Part shown: positions 1 to 7,677 of the stretch, one piece after another
Layout: each line of letters opens with the position of its first letter
Numbering within the stretch: the first letter of the stretch is position 1
Assembly (NCBI RefSeq): GCF_000154445.1
Contig: NZ_DS499562.1
From: Intestinibacter bartlettii
GTDB lineage: Bacteria > Bacillota > Clostridia > Peptostreptococcales > Peptostreptococcaceae
Length of the DNA: 64,000 nucleotides
Strand: one strand, 5' to 3'
Program-made: the position numbers and the translations under genes
The notes under the pieces: generated by a model
The model's database searches: none
What the model saw: only the letters and a program-made list of their open reading frames with translations
Told to the model about the DNA's origin: nothing

Positions 1-120
1 TGGATAATTATCCCATGCTCTAAGCATATAAAATTGACCCATTCTTCCTTTGAATTCTCCCTGTACCTTCATTTGGTACATATCTTCTCCTATGTATGTG
101 TTTTCTATTATTTTGTACAT
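1..120 (-). CDS. pyrK: Dihydroorotate dehydrogenase electron-transfer subunit, N-terminal part
   Basis: The first 40 codons are present and the rest lies beyond the window edge. The peptide starts MYKIIENTYIGED and continues through QMKVQGEFKGRMGQFYMLRAW, which fits the opening beta-strands and the GQF flavin-domain motif of PyrK, the FAD/[2Fe-2S] subunit that passes electrons from PyrD to NAD+. The start codon is 4 bases after the pyrB stop and its ribosome site lies in the last pyrB codons, so the two are cotranscribed. Gene order pyrB then pyrK is usual in Clostridia pyr operons. The call rests on a short fragment plus context. Confidence 0.75.
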   Translation of the reverse strand, partial: MYKIIENTYIGEDMYQMKVQGEFKGRMGQFYMLRAWDNYP

Positions 121-124
121 TATT

Positions 125-1048
125 TTACTCCTCTACATCTACCCCTAATAGTTTCATTATTAAAGCCATTCTTACATACATTCCAAACTTAGCTTGTTGG
201 AAATATACTGCTCTTTTGTCGTTGTCTACTTCTGTTGCGATTTCATTTACTCTTGGTAGTGGGTGCATTACTAACATATTTTCTGGTGCTTTACTCATTT
301 TGTCTGCATCTAATCTGTAGCAGTCTTTTAATAATTCATATTCTTCCAAATCTGCAAATCTTTCTTTTTGGATTCTTGTCATGTATAAAAGATCTAAACT
401 TGGAATTGCATTATCTAAACTTGCAGTTTCATAATAAACATGATCTTTAAGATATTGTTTTACATATCCAGGCATTCTTAATTGTTCTGGAGCTATAAAT
501 ACGAATTTACTGTCGTTGTATCTGTTCATTGCTTTTACAAGTGAATGTACAGTTCTTCCGTATTTTAAGTCCCCACATAATCCTATTACGTGGTTATCTA
601 ATCTTCCTGTTAATGTTTTTATTGTTAGTAAATCTGTTAGTGTTTGAGTTGGATGTTGATTTCCACCATCTCCTGCGTTAATAAAAGGTACTTCTGTATA
701 TTTTACAGCTTCGTCTGCTGAGCCTGCTATTGGATGTCTCATCGCGATTATATCAACGTATCCAGATACTATTCTTATTGTGTCAGCTAGTGATTCTCCT
801 TTTGATGCTGATGATGAACCAGGTTCTGAGAATCCGACAACATTTCCGCCTAATCTCTTCATAGCTGATTCAAAACTAAGTCTAGTTCTAGTTGATGGTT
901 CATAAAATAATGTAGCTAATAATTTTCCCTTACAAACTTCAGAATATTTGTCAGGATTAGCCATGATTTGTTGAGCCAAATCTAAAATTTCATCTATTTC
1001 TTTAATTGAAAAGTCTTCTGGTTGGACCAAATTTCTTGATTTTAACAT
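125..1048 (-). CDS. pyrB: Aspartate carbamoyltransferase catalytic chain
   Basis: This 307-residue enzyme joins carbamoyl phosphate and aspartate in the second step of pyrimidine synthesis. The carbamoyl-phosphate motif FYEPSTRTRLSFESA is at about residues 48-62. A second signature, GDGGNQHPTQTLTDL, is near residue 126, and HPLPRVNEI lies near the C-terminus. Length matches the usual 300-310. The start codon has a strong AGGAGG site 6 bases upstream. It is the first gene of a pyr operon reading off the left edge. A PyrR-type RNA hairpin ends 2 bases before the ribosome site, so control by uridine nucleotides at the level of translation is likely. Confidence 0.97.
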   Translation of the reverse strand: MLKSRNLVQPEDFSIKEIDEILDLAQQIMANPDKYSEVCKGKLLATLFYEPSTRTRLSFESAMKRLGGNVVGFSEPGSSSASKGESLADTIRIVSGYVDIIAMRHPIAGSADEAVKYTEVPFINAGDGGNQHPTQTLTDLLTIKTLTGRLDNHVIGLCGDLKYGRTVHSLVKAMNRYNDSKFVFIAPEQLRMPGYVKQYLKDHVYYETASLDNAIPSLDLLYMTRIQKERFADLEEYELLKDCYRLDADKMSKAPENMLVMHPLPRVNEIATEVDNDKRAVYFQQAKFGMYVRMALIMKLLGVDVEE

Positions 1049-1061
1049 ATTTATCCTCCTT

Positions 1062-1083
1062 TTTTAGCCTCACCGGACTAAAA
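1062..1083 (-). promoter_or_regulatory. PyrR-binding RNA hairpin in the pyrB leader
   Basis: On the minus strand the leader reads TTTTAG, then a ten-base loop TCCGGTGAGG, then CTAAAA: a 6-bp stem whose loop matches the PyrR consensus UCCNGNGAGG. It sits directly against the AGGAGG of pyrB (1055-1060). No terminator/antiterminator pair fits in the roughly 55-nt leader, so PyrR bound with UMP probably blocks ribosome entry instead of controlling attenuation. Confidence 0.8.
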
Positions 1084-1109
1084 TTAAAAGTTATTTGTAT
1101 TCTGTTAGT

Positions 1110-1138
1110 AGGTTATCATTTTTATATTTTTATGTCAA
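1110..1138 (-). promoter_or_regulatory. Probable pyrB promoter
   Basis: TTGACA (1133-1138 on the minus strand) is followed after 17 bp by TAACCT, a weak -10 box. Transcription would begin near 1103 and give a leader of about 55 nt carrying the PyrR hairpin. Confidence 0.5.
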
Positions 1139-1282
1139 TAGATTGCCATAAATTATCAATTAAATAAGTCATTATTTTCAAAAGTTGATATAAAATTTTA
1201 TTATTTCGTACCTTTTTAATAATACCTATTTAACAAACTATAAATAACTTTACCGTAGTTATTTCTTTTTATTTTAGTTTGA

Positions 1283-1312
1283 TTGATTACTACTTATATT
1301 ATATGATATAAT
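1283..1312 (+). promoter_or_regulatory. Probable promoter of the MATE exporter leader
   Basis: TTGATT and TATAAT are separated by 18 bp. Transcription would start near 1319, just before the leader hairpin. Confidence 0.5.
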
Positions 1313-1337
1313 TTAATTGCTAACTAGTAGAAATACT

Positions 1338-1397
1338 AAAAGGCTATATATTTTCTCGTTTCTGAACAAAAACGGGCTGATATATAGCCTTTTTTTT
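1338..1397 (+). terminator. Leader terminator/attenuator upstream of MATE gene
   Basis: AAAGGCTATATA pairs with TATATAGCCTTT and is followed by eight T. An inner stem CTCGTTT/AAAACGGG lies in the loop. It stands about 20 nt after a predicted start site and about 90 nt before the exporter ribosome site, with no gene upstream on this strand, so it looks like an attenuator and not the end of a gene. Confidence 0.55.
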
Positions 1398-1460
1398 ATA
1401 ACATATATAAAATTATACTCATTTTTGATTATGATTTCTTTTATATGTTTCAAAGAAATA
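1392..1460 (+). repeat. Dispersed palindromic repeat, copy A
   Basis: About 70 bp starting at the T-run of the leader terminator. It is closely similar to 33284-33362: both begin TTTTTTATAACATATAT, share AAATTATA and end in TTTCAAAGAAAT. The ends form an imperfect inverted repeat (AACATATA ... TATATGTT). Confidence 0.6.
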
Positions 1461-1484
1461 TTTATTTAATAAGGGGGTCGTTAA

Positions 1485-2849
1485 ATGGAAAAAACAAATC
1501 AAAACCAAATGGGGACTAAACCGATTGCTTCTTTAATTTTTACTATGGGATGTCCACCTATAGTCTCTATGTTTGTACAGTCTATGTATAACATAGTCGA
1601 TAGCATTTTTGTCGCAAAACTCGGTGAAAATGCACTAACTGCAGTATCGCTTGCCGCTCCAATCCAATATATATTATTAGCCGTTTCTGTCGGTGTAGGT
1701 GTTGGGATTAATTCTTATATCTCTAGAAATTTAGGGGCTGATAATATTGATGAGGCAAATAATACTGTTACCCACTCTATGATTTTAGCTCTTGCACATT
1801 CTGTTTTATTTATCATCTTGGGGTTATTATTTATCAAGCCATTTTTTAGAATTTATGCTAACAATGATGCAATTTTTTCCGATGGATGTAGTTACACTTA
1901 TATAGTAGTGTTGCTTTCATTCTCTTTATTTTTTCAACTTACTTTTGAAAAAGTTTTTCAAGCAACAGGAAAAATGTTGCTACCGACTATTTCACAAATA
2001 ATTGGGGCTATCTTAAATATAATTCTAGATCCAATATTTATATTTGGCTGGTTTGGAATGCCGAAACTTGGTGTTACTGGAGCCGCAATAGCCACCGTAA
2101 TTGGTCAAATAGTATCATTCCTTATACTACTTATATTTTTCATCAGAAACGATAGCGTATTAAAAATCGATTTAAAACTGTTTAAATTCGATTGGAACAT
2201 TATCAAGCAGATATATGCAGTTGGAATTCCATCGGCGCTTATGATTTCAATTTCTTCTATTCTTACAATTTCACTTAATTCTGTTTTAGTAAAATTCTCG
2301 AATACTGCCGTTTCGATTTACGGTATTTATTACAGACTTCAAACATTTATCACTATGCCTGTAAATGGGTTAGTTCAAGGTATTAGACCTATTATTGGAT
2401 TTAATTATGGAGCCAAAGATAGGGGTAGAATTATTGAAACATTGAAGATAAGTCTTATTGTTTCTGTTGTGCTTATGTTAATTGGTTTATTATTGTTTAT
2501 GTTTATACCAAGACAATTACTTTCAATGTTTAGTGCATCAGAAAATATGATGAGTCTTGGAGTTGTAACACTTCGTATAATGAGCCTTGGCTTCTTATTT
2601 TCTGCGATTTCGTTTATTATATCTGCGATGTATGAATCAATTGGAAAAGGAACTTACAGCTTGGCAATTTCTCTTGTAAGACAATGTATAATAATTATCC
2701 CAGTTTCTATGTTCTTTTATAAAATAATTGGGCTTACTGGAATTTGGATTACCTTCCCTGTATCTGAAATTGCAGCTGCACTTGTTTGTTTGTGGATGTT
2801 TATTAGAACTTGTAAAAAAGATGAGGTATTTATTAAAAATAATGATTAG
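1485..2849 (+). CDS. MATE-family multidrug efflux transporter
   Basis: A 454-residue membrane protein with about 12 predicted transmembrane helices, the normal MATE size. It begins with a short polar tail followed by PIASLIFTMGCPPIVSMFVQ, and has the family helices GAILNIILDPIFIFGWFGMP (about residues 178-197) and PVNGLVQGIRPIIGFNYGAK (about 293-312). It would export cationic drugs using a sodium or proton gradient. AGGGGG precedes the ATG by 7 bases. It is a single-gene unit ending at a strong terminator shared with the convergent lipoprotein gene. The leader attenuator suggests induced expression. The substrate cannot be read from the sequence. Confidence 0.93.
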   Translation: MEKTNQNQMGTKPIASLIFTMGCPPIVSMFVQSMYNIVDSIFVAKLGENALTAVSLAAPIQYILLAVSVGVGVGINSYISRNLGADNIDEANNTVTHSMILALAHSVLFIILGLLFIKPFFRIYANNDAIFSDGCSYTYIVVLLSFSLFFQLTFEKVFQATGKMLLPTISQIIGAILNIILDPIFIFGWFGMPKLGVTGAAIATVIGQIVSFLILLIFFIRNDSVLKIDLKLFKFDWNIIKQIYAVGIPSALMISISSILTISLNSVLVKFSNTAVSIYGIYYRLQTFITMPVNGLVQGIRPIIGFNYGAKDRGRIIETLKISLIVSVVLMLIGLLLFMFIPRQLLSMFSASENMMSLGVVTLRIMSLGFLFSAISFIISAMYESIGKGTYSLAISLVRQCIIIIPVSMFFYKIIGLTGIWITFPVSEIAAALVCLWMFIRTCKKDEVFIKNND

Positions 2850-2910
2850 TTATTATTTTTGATATCTATTAATATAAAAATTTTTTATTATAAAAAACCT
2901 TAAATCTGCA

Positions 2911-2950
2911 TAAAAAAAGAAATGCCATTAAATATGACATTTCTTTTTTA
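2911..2950. terminator. Bidirectional terminator
   Basis: AGAAATGCCA/TGACATTTCT stem with A-runs and T-runs on both sides. It serves the MATE gene (+) and the lipoprotein operon (-). Confidence 0.85.
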
Positions 2951-2977
2951 AGTTATATAATTAATTATTTTTTATAA

Positions 2978-3784
2978 TTAATTAGTATTTATTAATTCAT
3001 ATAATTTCTCTATTGAAACGGGATCTACTACAAGAATACTAGTTCCTAAAGTCTCTATTGTTTTGCCATTCGATTTTCCTATTATTGATGGTTTTATTAT
3101 TGAATTTGATACTGACTTATCAAGTATCAAAGTAAAATCTATATCTCTTTCTTCATTTGGAGATAAATTTACACTATCAAAATCAATAGACAGTTTATCC
3201 GAAGAATTTAAATTAATTTTTTCTAGCAATATGTCATTGTTAGAATTATTTTTTACTGTATAACTTAATAAATAAGTATTATCTTCGTTTATAGCTTCTA
3301 CTAAAGAGATTCCACCTACAACTTCTATATCATCACTTACTGAATTTTCATCATATACTGTCACAGAATAATTTCCTAAATTAGCAGAGTAAGTATCTGA
3401 TGCAGTAGTTATAACTGCCTCTATATCGTCTAATTTAAATCGTCCTGTACTGTTAAATAACATATTAAACTGTAATGTATAACTTGTGAATTCAGGGAAT
3501 TCTTGCTTATTATTTAACTCTATATTGTATATTTCACCATCGTCAAAGTTCTGTATACTTATAGATGTATCATCGTTAATTTTATGATTAAAATCATAAA
3601 TAGGGACCTGAATAATAATATCTTCATTTTTTAAAACAGAAATATCATTATCCCATTTCCCATAAATATAGACATTAGAATTATTCTTATCCCTATTATA
3701 ATCTAACTTCTTGCATCCAGTTATTAATCCAGGTAATAATAAAACTGAAATTATTGTTAAAAATATTTTATAACTCTTTTTCAT
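2978..3784 (-). CDS. Lipoprotein of unknown function
   Basis: A 268-residue protein with a lipoprotein signal peptide: lysine-rich start, hydrophobic core, then lipobox LITGC at residues 20-24. The mature part is acidic and beta-rich. Alternating hydrophobic and polar residues, and phrases such as YTVKNNSNNDILLEKINL and LSPNEERDIDFTLILDKS, suggest immunoglobulin-like beta-sandwich domains. I do not recognise a family. It lies 14 bp downstream of the secreted protein gene at 3799-4308 and ends at the shared terminator, so the two form an operon and may act together at the cell surface. Confidence 0.75.
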   Translation of the reverse strand: MKKSYKIFLTIISVLLLPGLITGCKKLDYNRDKNNSNVYIYGKWDNDISVLKNEDIIIQVPIYDFNHKINDDTSISIQNFDDGEIYNIELNNKQEFPEFTSYTLQFNMLFNSTGRFKLDDIEAVITTASDTYSANLGNYSVTVYDENSVSDDIEVVGGISLVEAINEDNTYLLSYTVKNNSNNDILLEKINLNSSDKLSIDFDSVNLSPNEERDIDFTLILDKSVSNSIIKPSIIGKSNGKTIETLGTSILVVDPVSIEKLYELINTN

Positions 3785-3798
3785 ATATAAAACCTAAA

Positions 3799-4308
3799 TT
3801 AATTTACACTCCATTTATATTCAAAATGACTAAACTTATTTCCATATGCAATTGCGTTTTGAGTGTCCATAAATTTATCATTAACCATAAAATATCTTTG
3901 TTGATTTAGTTTAGTTCTGTTGTAAACATTTCTATATTTTATAGTATATGTTTTATTCTTTTTTGGAGCACTTATTGAATATGAAGTCGTTCTATTAAAA
4001 GTTTCTGTTGTTGAATACCCTAGTGTTAAATCAAGTTTAGAATGACTTAATTTTATATTTCCTGTTAAAGTATTGCTTACAGTATAACCTTTTGTTAAGG
4101 ATATTTTAACTCCTTTTCCTCCTTTTCCTTTTACACCTGTTTTCCAATCTCCATAATACTTTCCAGCTGAAGATTTAGATTTTACAATCCACGGACTCCA
4201 CCCTGCACTATTTAGTGCTAAAGATGAAGATGATGTTGCTGCAACCATTGTTATAGATAGTACAAGGCTACAAGCAACCATAGAAATTTTTCTTAATAAT
4301 TTTTTCAT
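3799..4308 (-). CDS. Secreted beta-rich protein of unknown function
   Basis: The best start is the ATG at 4308, which follows GGGAGG by 7 bases; an upstream in-frame ATG has no ribosome site. The 169-residue product has a clear signal peptide, with cleavage probably near TSSSSLALN. The mature chain is basic, rich in Ser/Thr/Gly/Lys and strongly alternating. One stretch resembles an amphipathic beta-hairpin (GYTVSNTLTGNIKLSHSKLD, then a second strand LTLGYSTTETFNRTTSYSI). A Tyr/Lys-rich tail ends in FEYKWSVN. This pattern occurs in small beta-pore toxins and in bacteriocin-like proteins, but no family is certain. It is the first gene of an operon with the lipoprotein. Confidence 0.7.
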   Translation of the reverse strand: MKKLLRKISMVACSLVLSITMVAATSSSSLALNSAGWSPWIVKSKSSAGKYYGDWKTGVKGKGGKGVKISLTKGYTVSNTLTGNIKLSHSKLDLTLGYSTTETFNRTTSYSISAPKKNKTYTIKYRNVYNRTKLNQQRYFMVNDKFMDTQNAIAYGNKFSHFEYKWSVN

Positions 4309-4479
4309 AATAAACCTCCCATATATTTTTTCCTCATTTATTATACACAATTTCATGACAAAATATATATTTTATGTAATAAAATTGTTCATTTGTAAAA
4401 TATTACATATTTTTATATATGTATTTGTAAAGTGCAAAAATTTAAACACTATAAAAAGGATGCTGTAGAGTAAATTAAC

Positions 4480-4740
4480 TGTTTTTTCATCATCAAATAC
4501 ACAAAGTAAATCTCTTCCCATATAAACCTCTACTGGTTTTGCTCCGATAGCATCAACCATTGCATCAGTTATTTCAACAGGTTTTAAATCGTAAGCTGGA
4601 AAATCCATTTCGTATAAATCACCTTTTCTATTTACGATTAAATCTCCACTCATTGTGCTGAATGTAACTGTTTTTAAATCTGGTTCAATTTTATTCATTA
4701 CTACATATGCACAAGCTAAAGTAGCATGTCCACATAAGTT
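4480..4740 (-). pseudogene. PhzF-family isomerase remnant
   Basis: The frame reads NLCGHATLACAYVV, the conserved CGHAT motif of the PhzF/phenazine-biosynthesis-like fold, and continues through MSGDLIVNRKGDLYEMDFPA to RDLLCVFDDEKTV. Real PhzF proteins are about 260-300 residues. The first 35-40 residues and the whole C-terminal half are missing. Upstream the frame meets stop codons, and downstream (toward 4372) it runs into unrelated hydrophobic sequence. This is a gene fragment with no expected activity. Confidence 0.8.
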
Positions 4741-4749
4741 TTATTAAAC

Positions 4750-4944
4750 TTATTTAAACCAAGAAGAGCTAAAAATTTCTTTCATCATATCAAATTTTTC
4801 TCTACCTATAGATTTGATTATTTCTTCTTCTATATTTCTTTTTATATGTAAAGTTTCATCCATAAAGTATCTCCCTTTATTGGTAAGACAAAGGAATTTA
4901 TCTCTTGAATTATCTTGATGCTCCTCTATTATAATTAAAGTGAG
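4750..4944 (-). pseudogene. MarR-family regulator, C-terminal remnant
   Basis: Reading minus strand into the stop at 4750-4752 gives IIEEHQDNSRDKFLCLTNKG followed by RYFMDETLHIKRNIEEEIIK and ending SSSWFK. The wing-like LTNKG segment and the helical tail match the C-terminal third of MarR regulators. The DNA-binding helix is missing: upstream sequence is the start region of the divergent DUF2798 gene. The fragment is in the same frame as the PhzF remnant, separated by stops. Confidence 0.65.
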
Positions 4945-4952
4945 GTAGTTTT

Positions 4953-5195
4953 ATGTTTAAAAATAAAAAAGAACATTTTATATTTATTTTAATGGTATGT
5001 ACAACTATGGTTTATATCATGAGTTGTTATAACGTAGCACTTATAGAAGGATTTTCAGCAAATATATTTTTACATGCTATATTAGGATTCCCTGCTGCAT
5101 TCGTATTCGCATTAATAGTTTCTCCATTAATAAGGGCTATATTCTTCAAAATGTTTCCACCAGTGGTTGGAAACACAGAGTCAAAAGCATCATAA
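4953..5195 (+). CDS. DUF2798 small membrane protein
   Basis: An 80-residue protein with two transmembrane helices (about residues 9-27 and 37-62) and a short charged tail. The opening NKKEHFIFILMVCTTMVYIM and the phrase SCYNVALIEGF match the DUF2798 family, which often sits beside MarR or TetR regulators. The ATG follows GTGAGG by 7 bases. Its promoter region overlaps the MarR remnant, so it may once have been controlled by that regulator. Biochemical role unknown. Confidence 0.8.
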   Translation: MFKNKKEHFIFILMVCTTMVYIMSCYNVALIEGFSANIFLHAILGFPAAFVFALIVSPLIRAIFFKMFPPVVGNTESKAS

Positions 5196-5229
5196 TATTT
5201 ATAAATTTAATTAAATATTGTTAAAATAA

Positions 5230-5270
5230 ATAAAGCTGTCGCACTATTTCTTAGTACGGCAGCTTATTTT
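5230..5270. terminator. Bidirectional terminator
   Basis: AAGCTGTCGCACTA pairs with TAGTACGGCAGCTT, followed by ATTTTAT on the plus strand and an A/T-rich run on the minus strand. It separates the convergent DUF2798 and Rpn genes. Confidence 0.75.
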
Positions 5271-5275
5271 ATATC

Positions 5276-6091
5276 TTATTTTAACTTGTTTATCTCATCA
5301 ATTGATAACCCTGTTTTTAGCGCTATAGTTTCTATATCCAATACATCTAGTAATGCTTTTGCTATTTCTCTCTTACCTTGCTGTATCCCTTTTCTTTCAG
5401 CTTCGTTTAATGCACTAATTTTATCTCTTAATGTTTTAGCTCTCATTTCATATATTTCACGTTGGGTGTCATCATTACTCATTCGTATTAATTCATCTTT
5501 TGCTTGACGTATTTCTTCTATATTCATTTCTAAACTTCTAACTGTTTCACTCTCAGGGTCCTTTAAAAATTCTATCCAATTTACTAACATATCCTTTTCA
5601 TCTGCACCATCATCTAGCTTTGGTATTTCTATAAAATGAATTTCGGCTACATTTGTTAATTCTTCATTGCTGTATATTTCTTTTAATCTATATCCACTAT
5701 GGAATTTTCTTGTTTTTAAATATTTAAAGTTAAGAATGTTTATACATATCGTTCTCTTCAAAACACTATAGTCCTGACCCTCACCTAACTGTTCTGAATA
5801 TAATTTTGACCAGTAGTATAAGCTTCTTTTTATCATATTATATTCGTTTTTCAATTGTATCTCTATATTTATAATTTCATCATTACTTGTTTTTGCTTTT
5901 ACATCTAATCTTGAAAATTTATCTTCTATGTAATTTTTATTTATATCTGTATTTTTTATTTCTACAGATGTTATCAAATCTTTCGGTTTTAGCGTTGCAT
6001 TTAAAAATGAAATTAATATTTTGGGATTTTTTTCGCTACCAAATATATTTTTAAAAACAAAATCCATCTTTGGATCTAATAATCCTTTCAT
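5276..6091 (-). CDS. Rpn-family PD-(D/E)XK nuclease (transposase-like)
   Basis: A 271-residue protein of the recombination-promoting nuclease/putative transposase group. The N-terminal signature MKGLLDPKMDFVFKNIFGSE is typical, and the nuclease core shows RLDVKAKT followed by INIEIQL, the D...E-x-Q pattern of this PD-(D/E)XK branch, at about residues 62-80. The C-terminal half is helical and charged and ends in EIAKALLDVLDIETIALKTG, a short motif common to the family. Relatives cut DNA with little specificity and some act in phage defence. It is a single-gene unit and appears intact. Confidence 0.85.
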   Translation of the reverse strand: MKGLLDPKMDFVFKNIFGSEKNPKILISFLNATLKPKDLITSVEIKNTDINKNYIEDKFSRLDVKAKTSNDEIINIEIQLKNEYNMIKRSLYYWSKLYSEQLGEGQDYSVLKRTICINILNFKYLKTRKFHSGYRLKEIYSNEELTNVAEIHFIEIPKLDDGADEKDMLVNWIEFLKDPESETVRSLEMNIEEIRQAKDELIRMSNDDTQREIYEMRAKTLRDKISALNEAERKGIQQGKREIAKALLDVLDIETIALKTGLSIDEINKLK

Positions 6092-6203
6092 CTTATCACG
6101 CCCTTTCTCTAAATATATTAAAATTATATCATAATATATTATTTGTTATACTTTTTATAAATGAACTTTTGAGCTTTCTATAAGTTTAATCAAATATTAT
6201 TAA

Positions 6204-6253
6204 TAAAAAACTCTCTACATCACATATCAAATTATGATATAAAGAGTTTTTTA
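6204..6253 (-). terminator. Terminator after the PadR/HAAS operon
   Basis: AACTCTTTATATCATAAT pairs imperfectly with the matching downstream arm ending AGAGAGTT, then a T6 run on the minus strand. Confidence 0.7.
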
Positions 6254-6259
6254 ATCTAT

Positions 6260-7012
6260 CTATAATTTCTTATATTGTCTTTTTAATATCATGAAGATGA
6301 CAAAGAAAATTAAAGTCGTATATATGCTTATAATTTTAACTGTTTCCACGATTTTTGTACTAACTATGTCTTTTAATTTTAATCTATAGTATAAAACTTG
6401 ACCTTTTCCATTTTTTTCTGTTTGACCAGATGTTTCAAAATTAGATGTTCCACCCTTTACTTGATATGTATATACAGGTTCTGAGAATATATTTTCATCA
6501 TCATAAACATATAATCTATATACACAATTCCATTCATTAGACTTTAATAATTTATCTAATTCTGACTTATATTGATCGGTACTATTTACATCTCTTGAAC
6601 TAACAAATTTATTGAAAGTTTCTTCAAATCTCTTACTTTCATCTATCCATTTATTATGTTGTGTTTTTTGTTCTATACCCATATTTGATAATACAAATGA
6701 TATAACGAATATAACTGCTGATAATAAAGTTATTATTTTAGTAAATTTTATTGATTTAGTTATCATTTTATTTCTCCCCTCTAATTTTTTGTTATTCTCC
6801 TTAACATTTTCACATAGTATCTTTAACACATCGTTATCTATGTCAAATTTATTTATAGCCATATCATACGCTTCTTCTTTGCTATGTCCTTGACTTATAA
6901 ATTCATCTGCCATATCAAGCAAATGACCTCTTAGCTCTTCTTTTAACTCACTTATCCCAGAACTCTTGTCATTATTGAATAAGTCACATAAATATTTATC
7001 TATTTTATCCAT
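6260..7012 (-). CDS. HAAS-domain membrane protein, PadR partner
   Basis: A 250-residue protein. Residues 1-75 form a helical HAAS/DUF1700-like domain (LYD-type pattern LKEELRGHLLDMADEFISQG followed by SKEEAYDMAINKF), the part that in this family contacts a PadR regulator. Then come one transmembrane helix near 90-107, an extracytoplasmic region of about 115 residues, and a second helix near 225-243. The gene starts 3 bases after padR, so the pair is translated together. Inference: it is a membrane sensor or modulator of the PadR switch; its signal is not known. Confidence 0.7.
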   Translation of the reverse strand: MDKIDKYLCDLFNNDKSSGISELKEELRGHLLDMADEFISQGHSKEEAYDMAINKFDIDNDVLKILCENVKENNKKLEGRNKMITKSIKFTKIITLLSAVIFVISFVLSNMGIEQKTQHNKWIDESKRFEETFNKFVSSRDVNSTDQYKSELDKLLKSNEWNCVYRLYVYDDENIFSEPVYTYQVKGGTSNFETSGQTEKNGKGQVLYYRLKLKDIVSTKIVETVKIISIYTTLIFFVIFMILKRQYKKL

Positions 7013-7015
7013 TTT

Positions 7016-7354
7016 TTAAATTTCCTCCCCTAAAAATGAACCCATTACTTCTTTAATAAAAAACCATTCTTTCTTTTTAGTTTGATAAGTTTCTTTTCCT
7101 AAATCAGTCATTTTATAATATTTTCTTCTGCCTCCAGCACTTTCTTCCTGTGACCAATAAGATTCTATAAATCCTTTTGATTCCATACGTTTAAGTGCTA
7201 AATACATTGTTCCTTCTTTTAATTCAAATATATTATTACATTTAGCCTTTACTGTTTTTGCAATCTCATATCCATAACAATCTTTTTCATTTAAGATTGA
7301 TAAAATTATTGTGTCAATGTGACCTTTTAAAGCTTCTTTATTTAGTTCCATCAT
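7016..7354 (-). CDS. PadR-family transcriptional regulator
   Basis: A 112-residue winged-helix protein. The pattern LKGHIDTIILSILNEKDCYG followed by YEIAKTV, then LKEGTMYLALKRMESKGFI and GRRKYYKMTDLGKE, is the full PadR signature. The start is one of two adjacent ATG codons after GAGGGGG. The promoter region carries two 19-bp direct repeats placed on the -35 box and just downstream of the start site, so it very likely represses its own operon. Its partner is the HAAS membrane protein immediately downstream. Confidence 0.92.
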   Translation of the reverse strand: MMELNKEALKGHIDTIILSILNEKDCYGYEIAKTVKAKCNNIFELKEGTMYLALKRMESKGFIESYWSQEESAGGRRKYYKMTDLGKETYQTKKKEWFFIKEVMGSFLGEEI

Positions 7355-7380
7355 TTCACCCCCTCTTTATATAACTTTAA

Positions 7381-7443
7381 TACTCTATAATGCAAGGTAT
7401 TGTTGTTTATATAGTAATACATATTACTCTATAATGCAATGTA
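7381..7443 (-). promoter_or_regulatory. padR promoter with two operator repeats
   Basis: Minus strand TTGCAT (7434-7439), 17 bp, TACTAT (7411-7416) form the promoter. The 19-bp sequence TACNTTGCATTATAGAGTA occurs at 7425-7443 and again at 7381-7399 with one mismatch, 44 bp apart, covering the -35 box and the initially transcribed region. Confidence 0.65.
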
Positions 7444-7612
7444 ATTTTTAAAATATTTATATTCAAACAGTAAAAAAGATAGAAATCATAAAAATTCCTA
7501 TCTTCCTTATCATTATAAATATTTATATTTTTTTAATCTATAAACCAATAACTTTTACTTTTAATAATCTAGCCATTCTTCAGAATTCTCCATCTGATAT
7601 TGTAAATCCTTC

Positions 7613-7650
7613 AAAAATTAAGACTTGTACTAATCTACACAAGTCTTTAT
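7613..7650 (-). terminator. Probable terminator of the XRE-desulfoferrodoxin gene
   Basis: AAGACTTGT/ACAAGTCTT stem followed on the minus strand by AATTTTT. It lies 30-65 bp after the stop codon. The rest of 7355-7677 holds the padR promoter and otherwise no recognisable gene. Confidence 0.5.
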
Positions 7651-7677
7651 AATAGATAAAGTCGGCTATCCCAAATG

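Noticed and set aside
7540..7600. Short minus-strand peptide ending YQMENSEEWLDY
   Set aside because: Only about 14 sense codons after a stop; protein-like but too short to assign. Possibly the last trace of a deleted gene.
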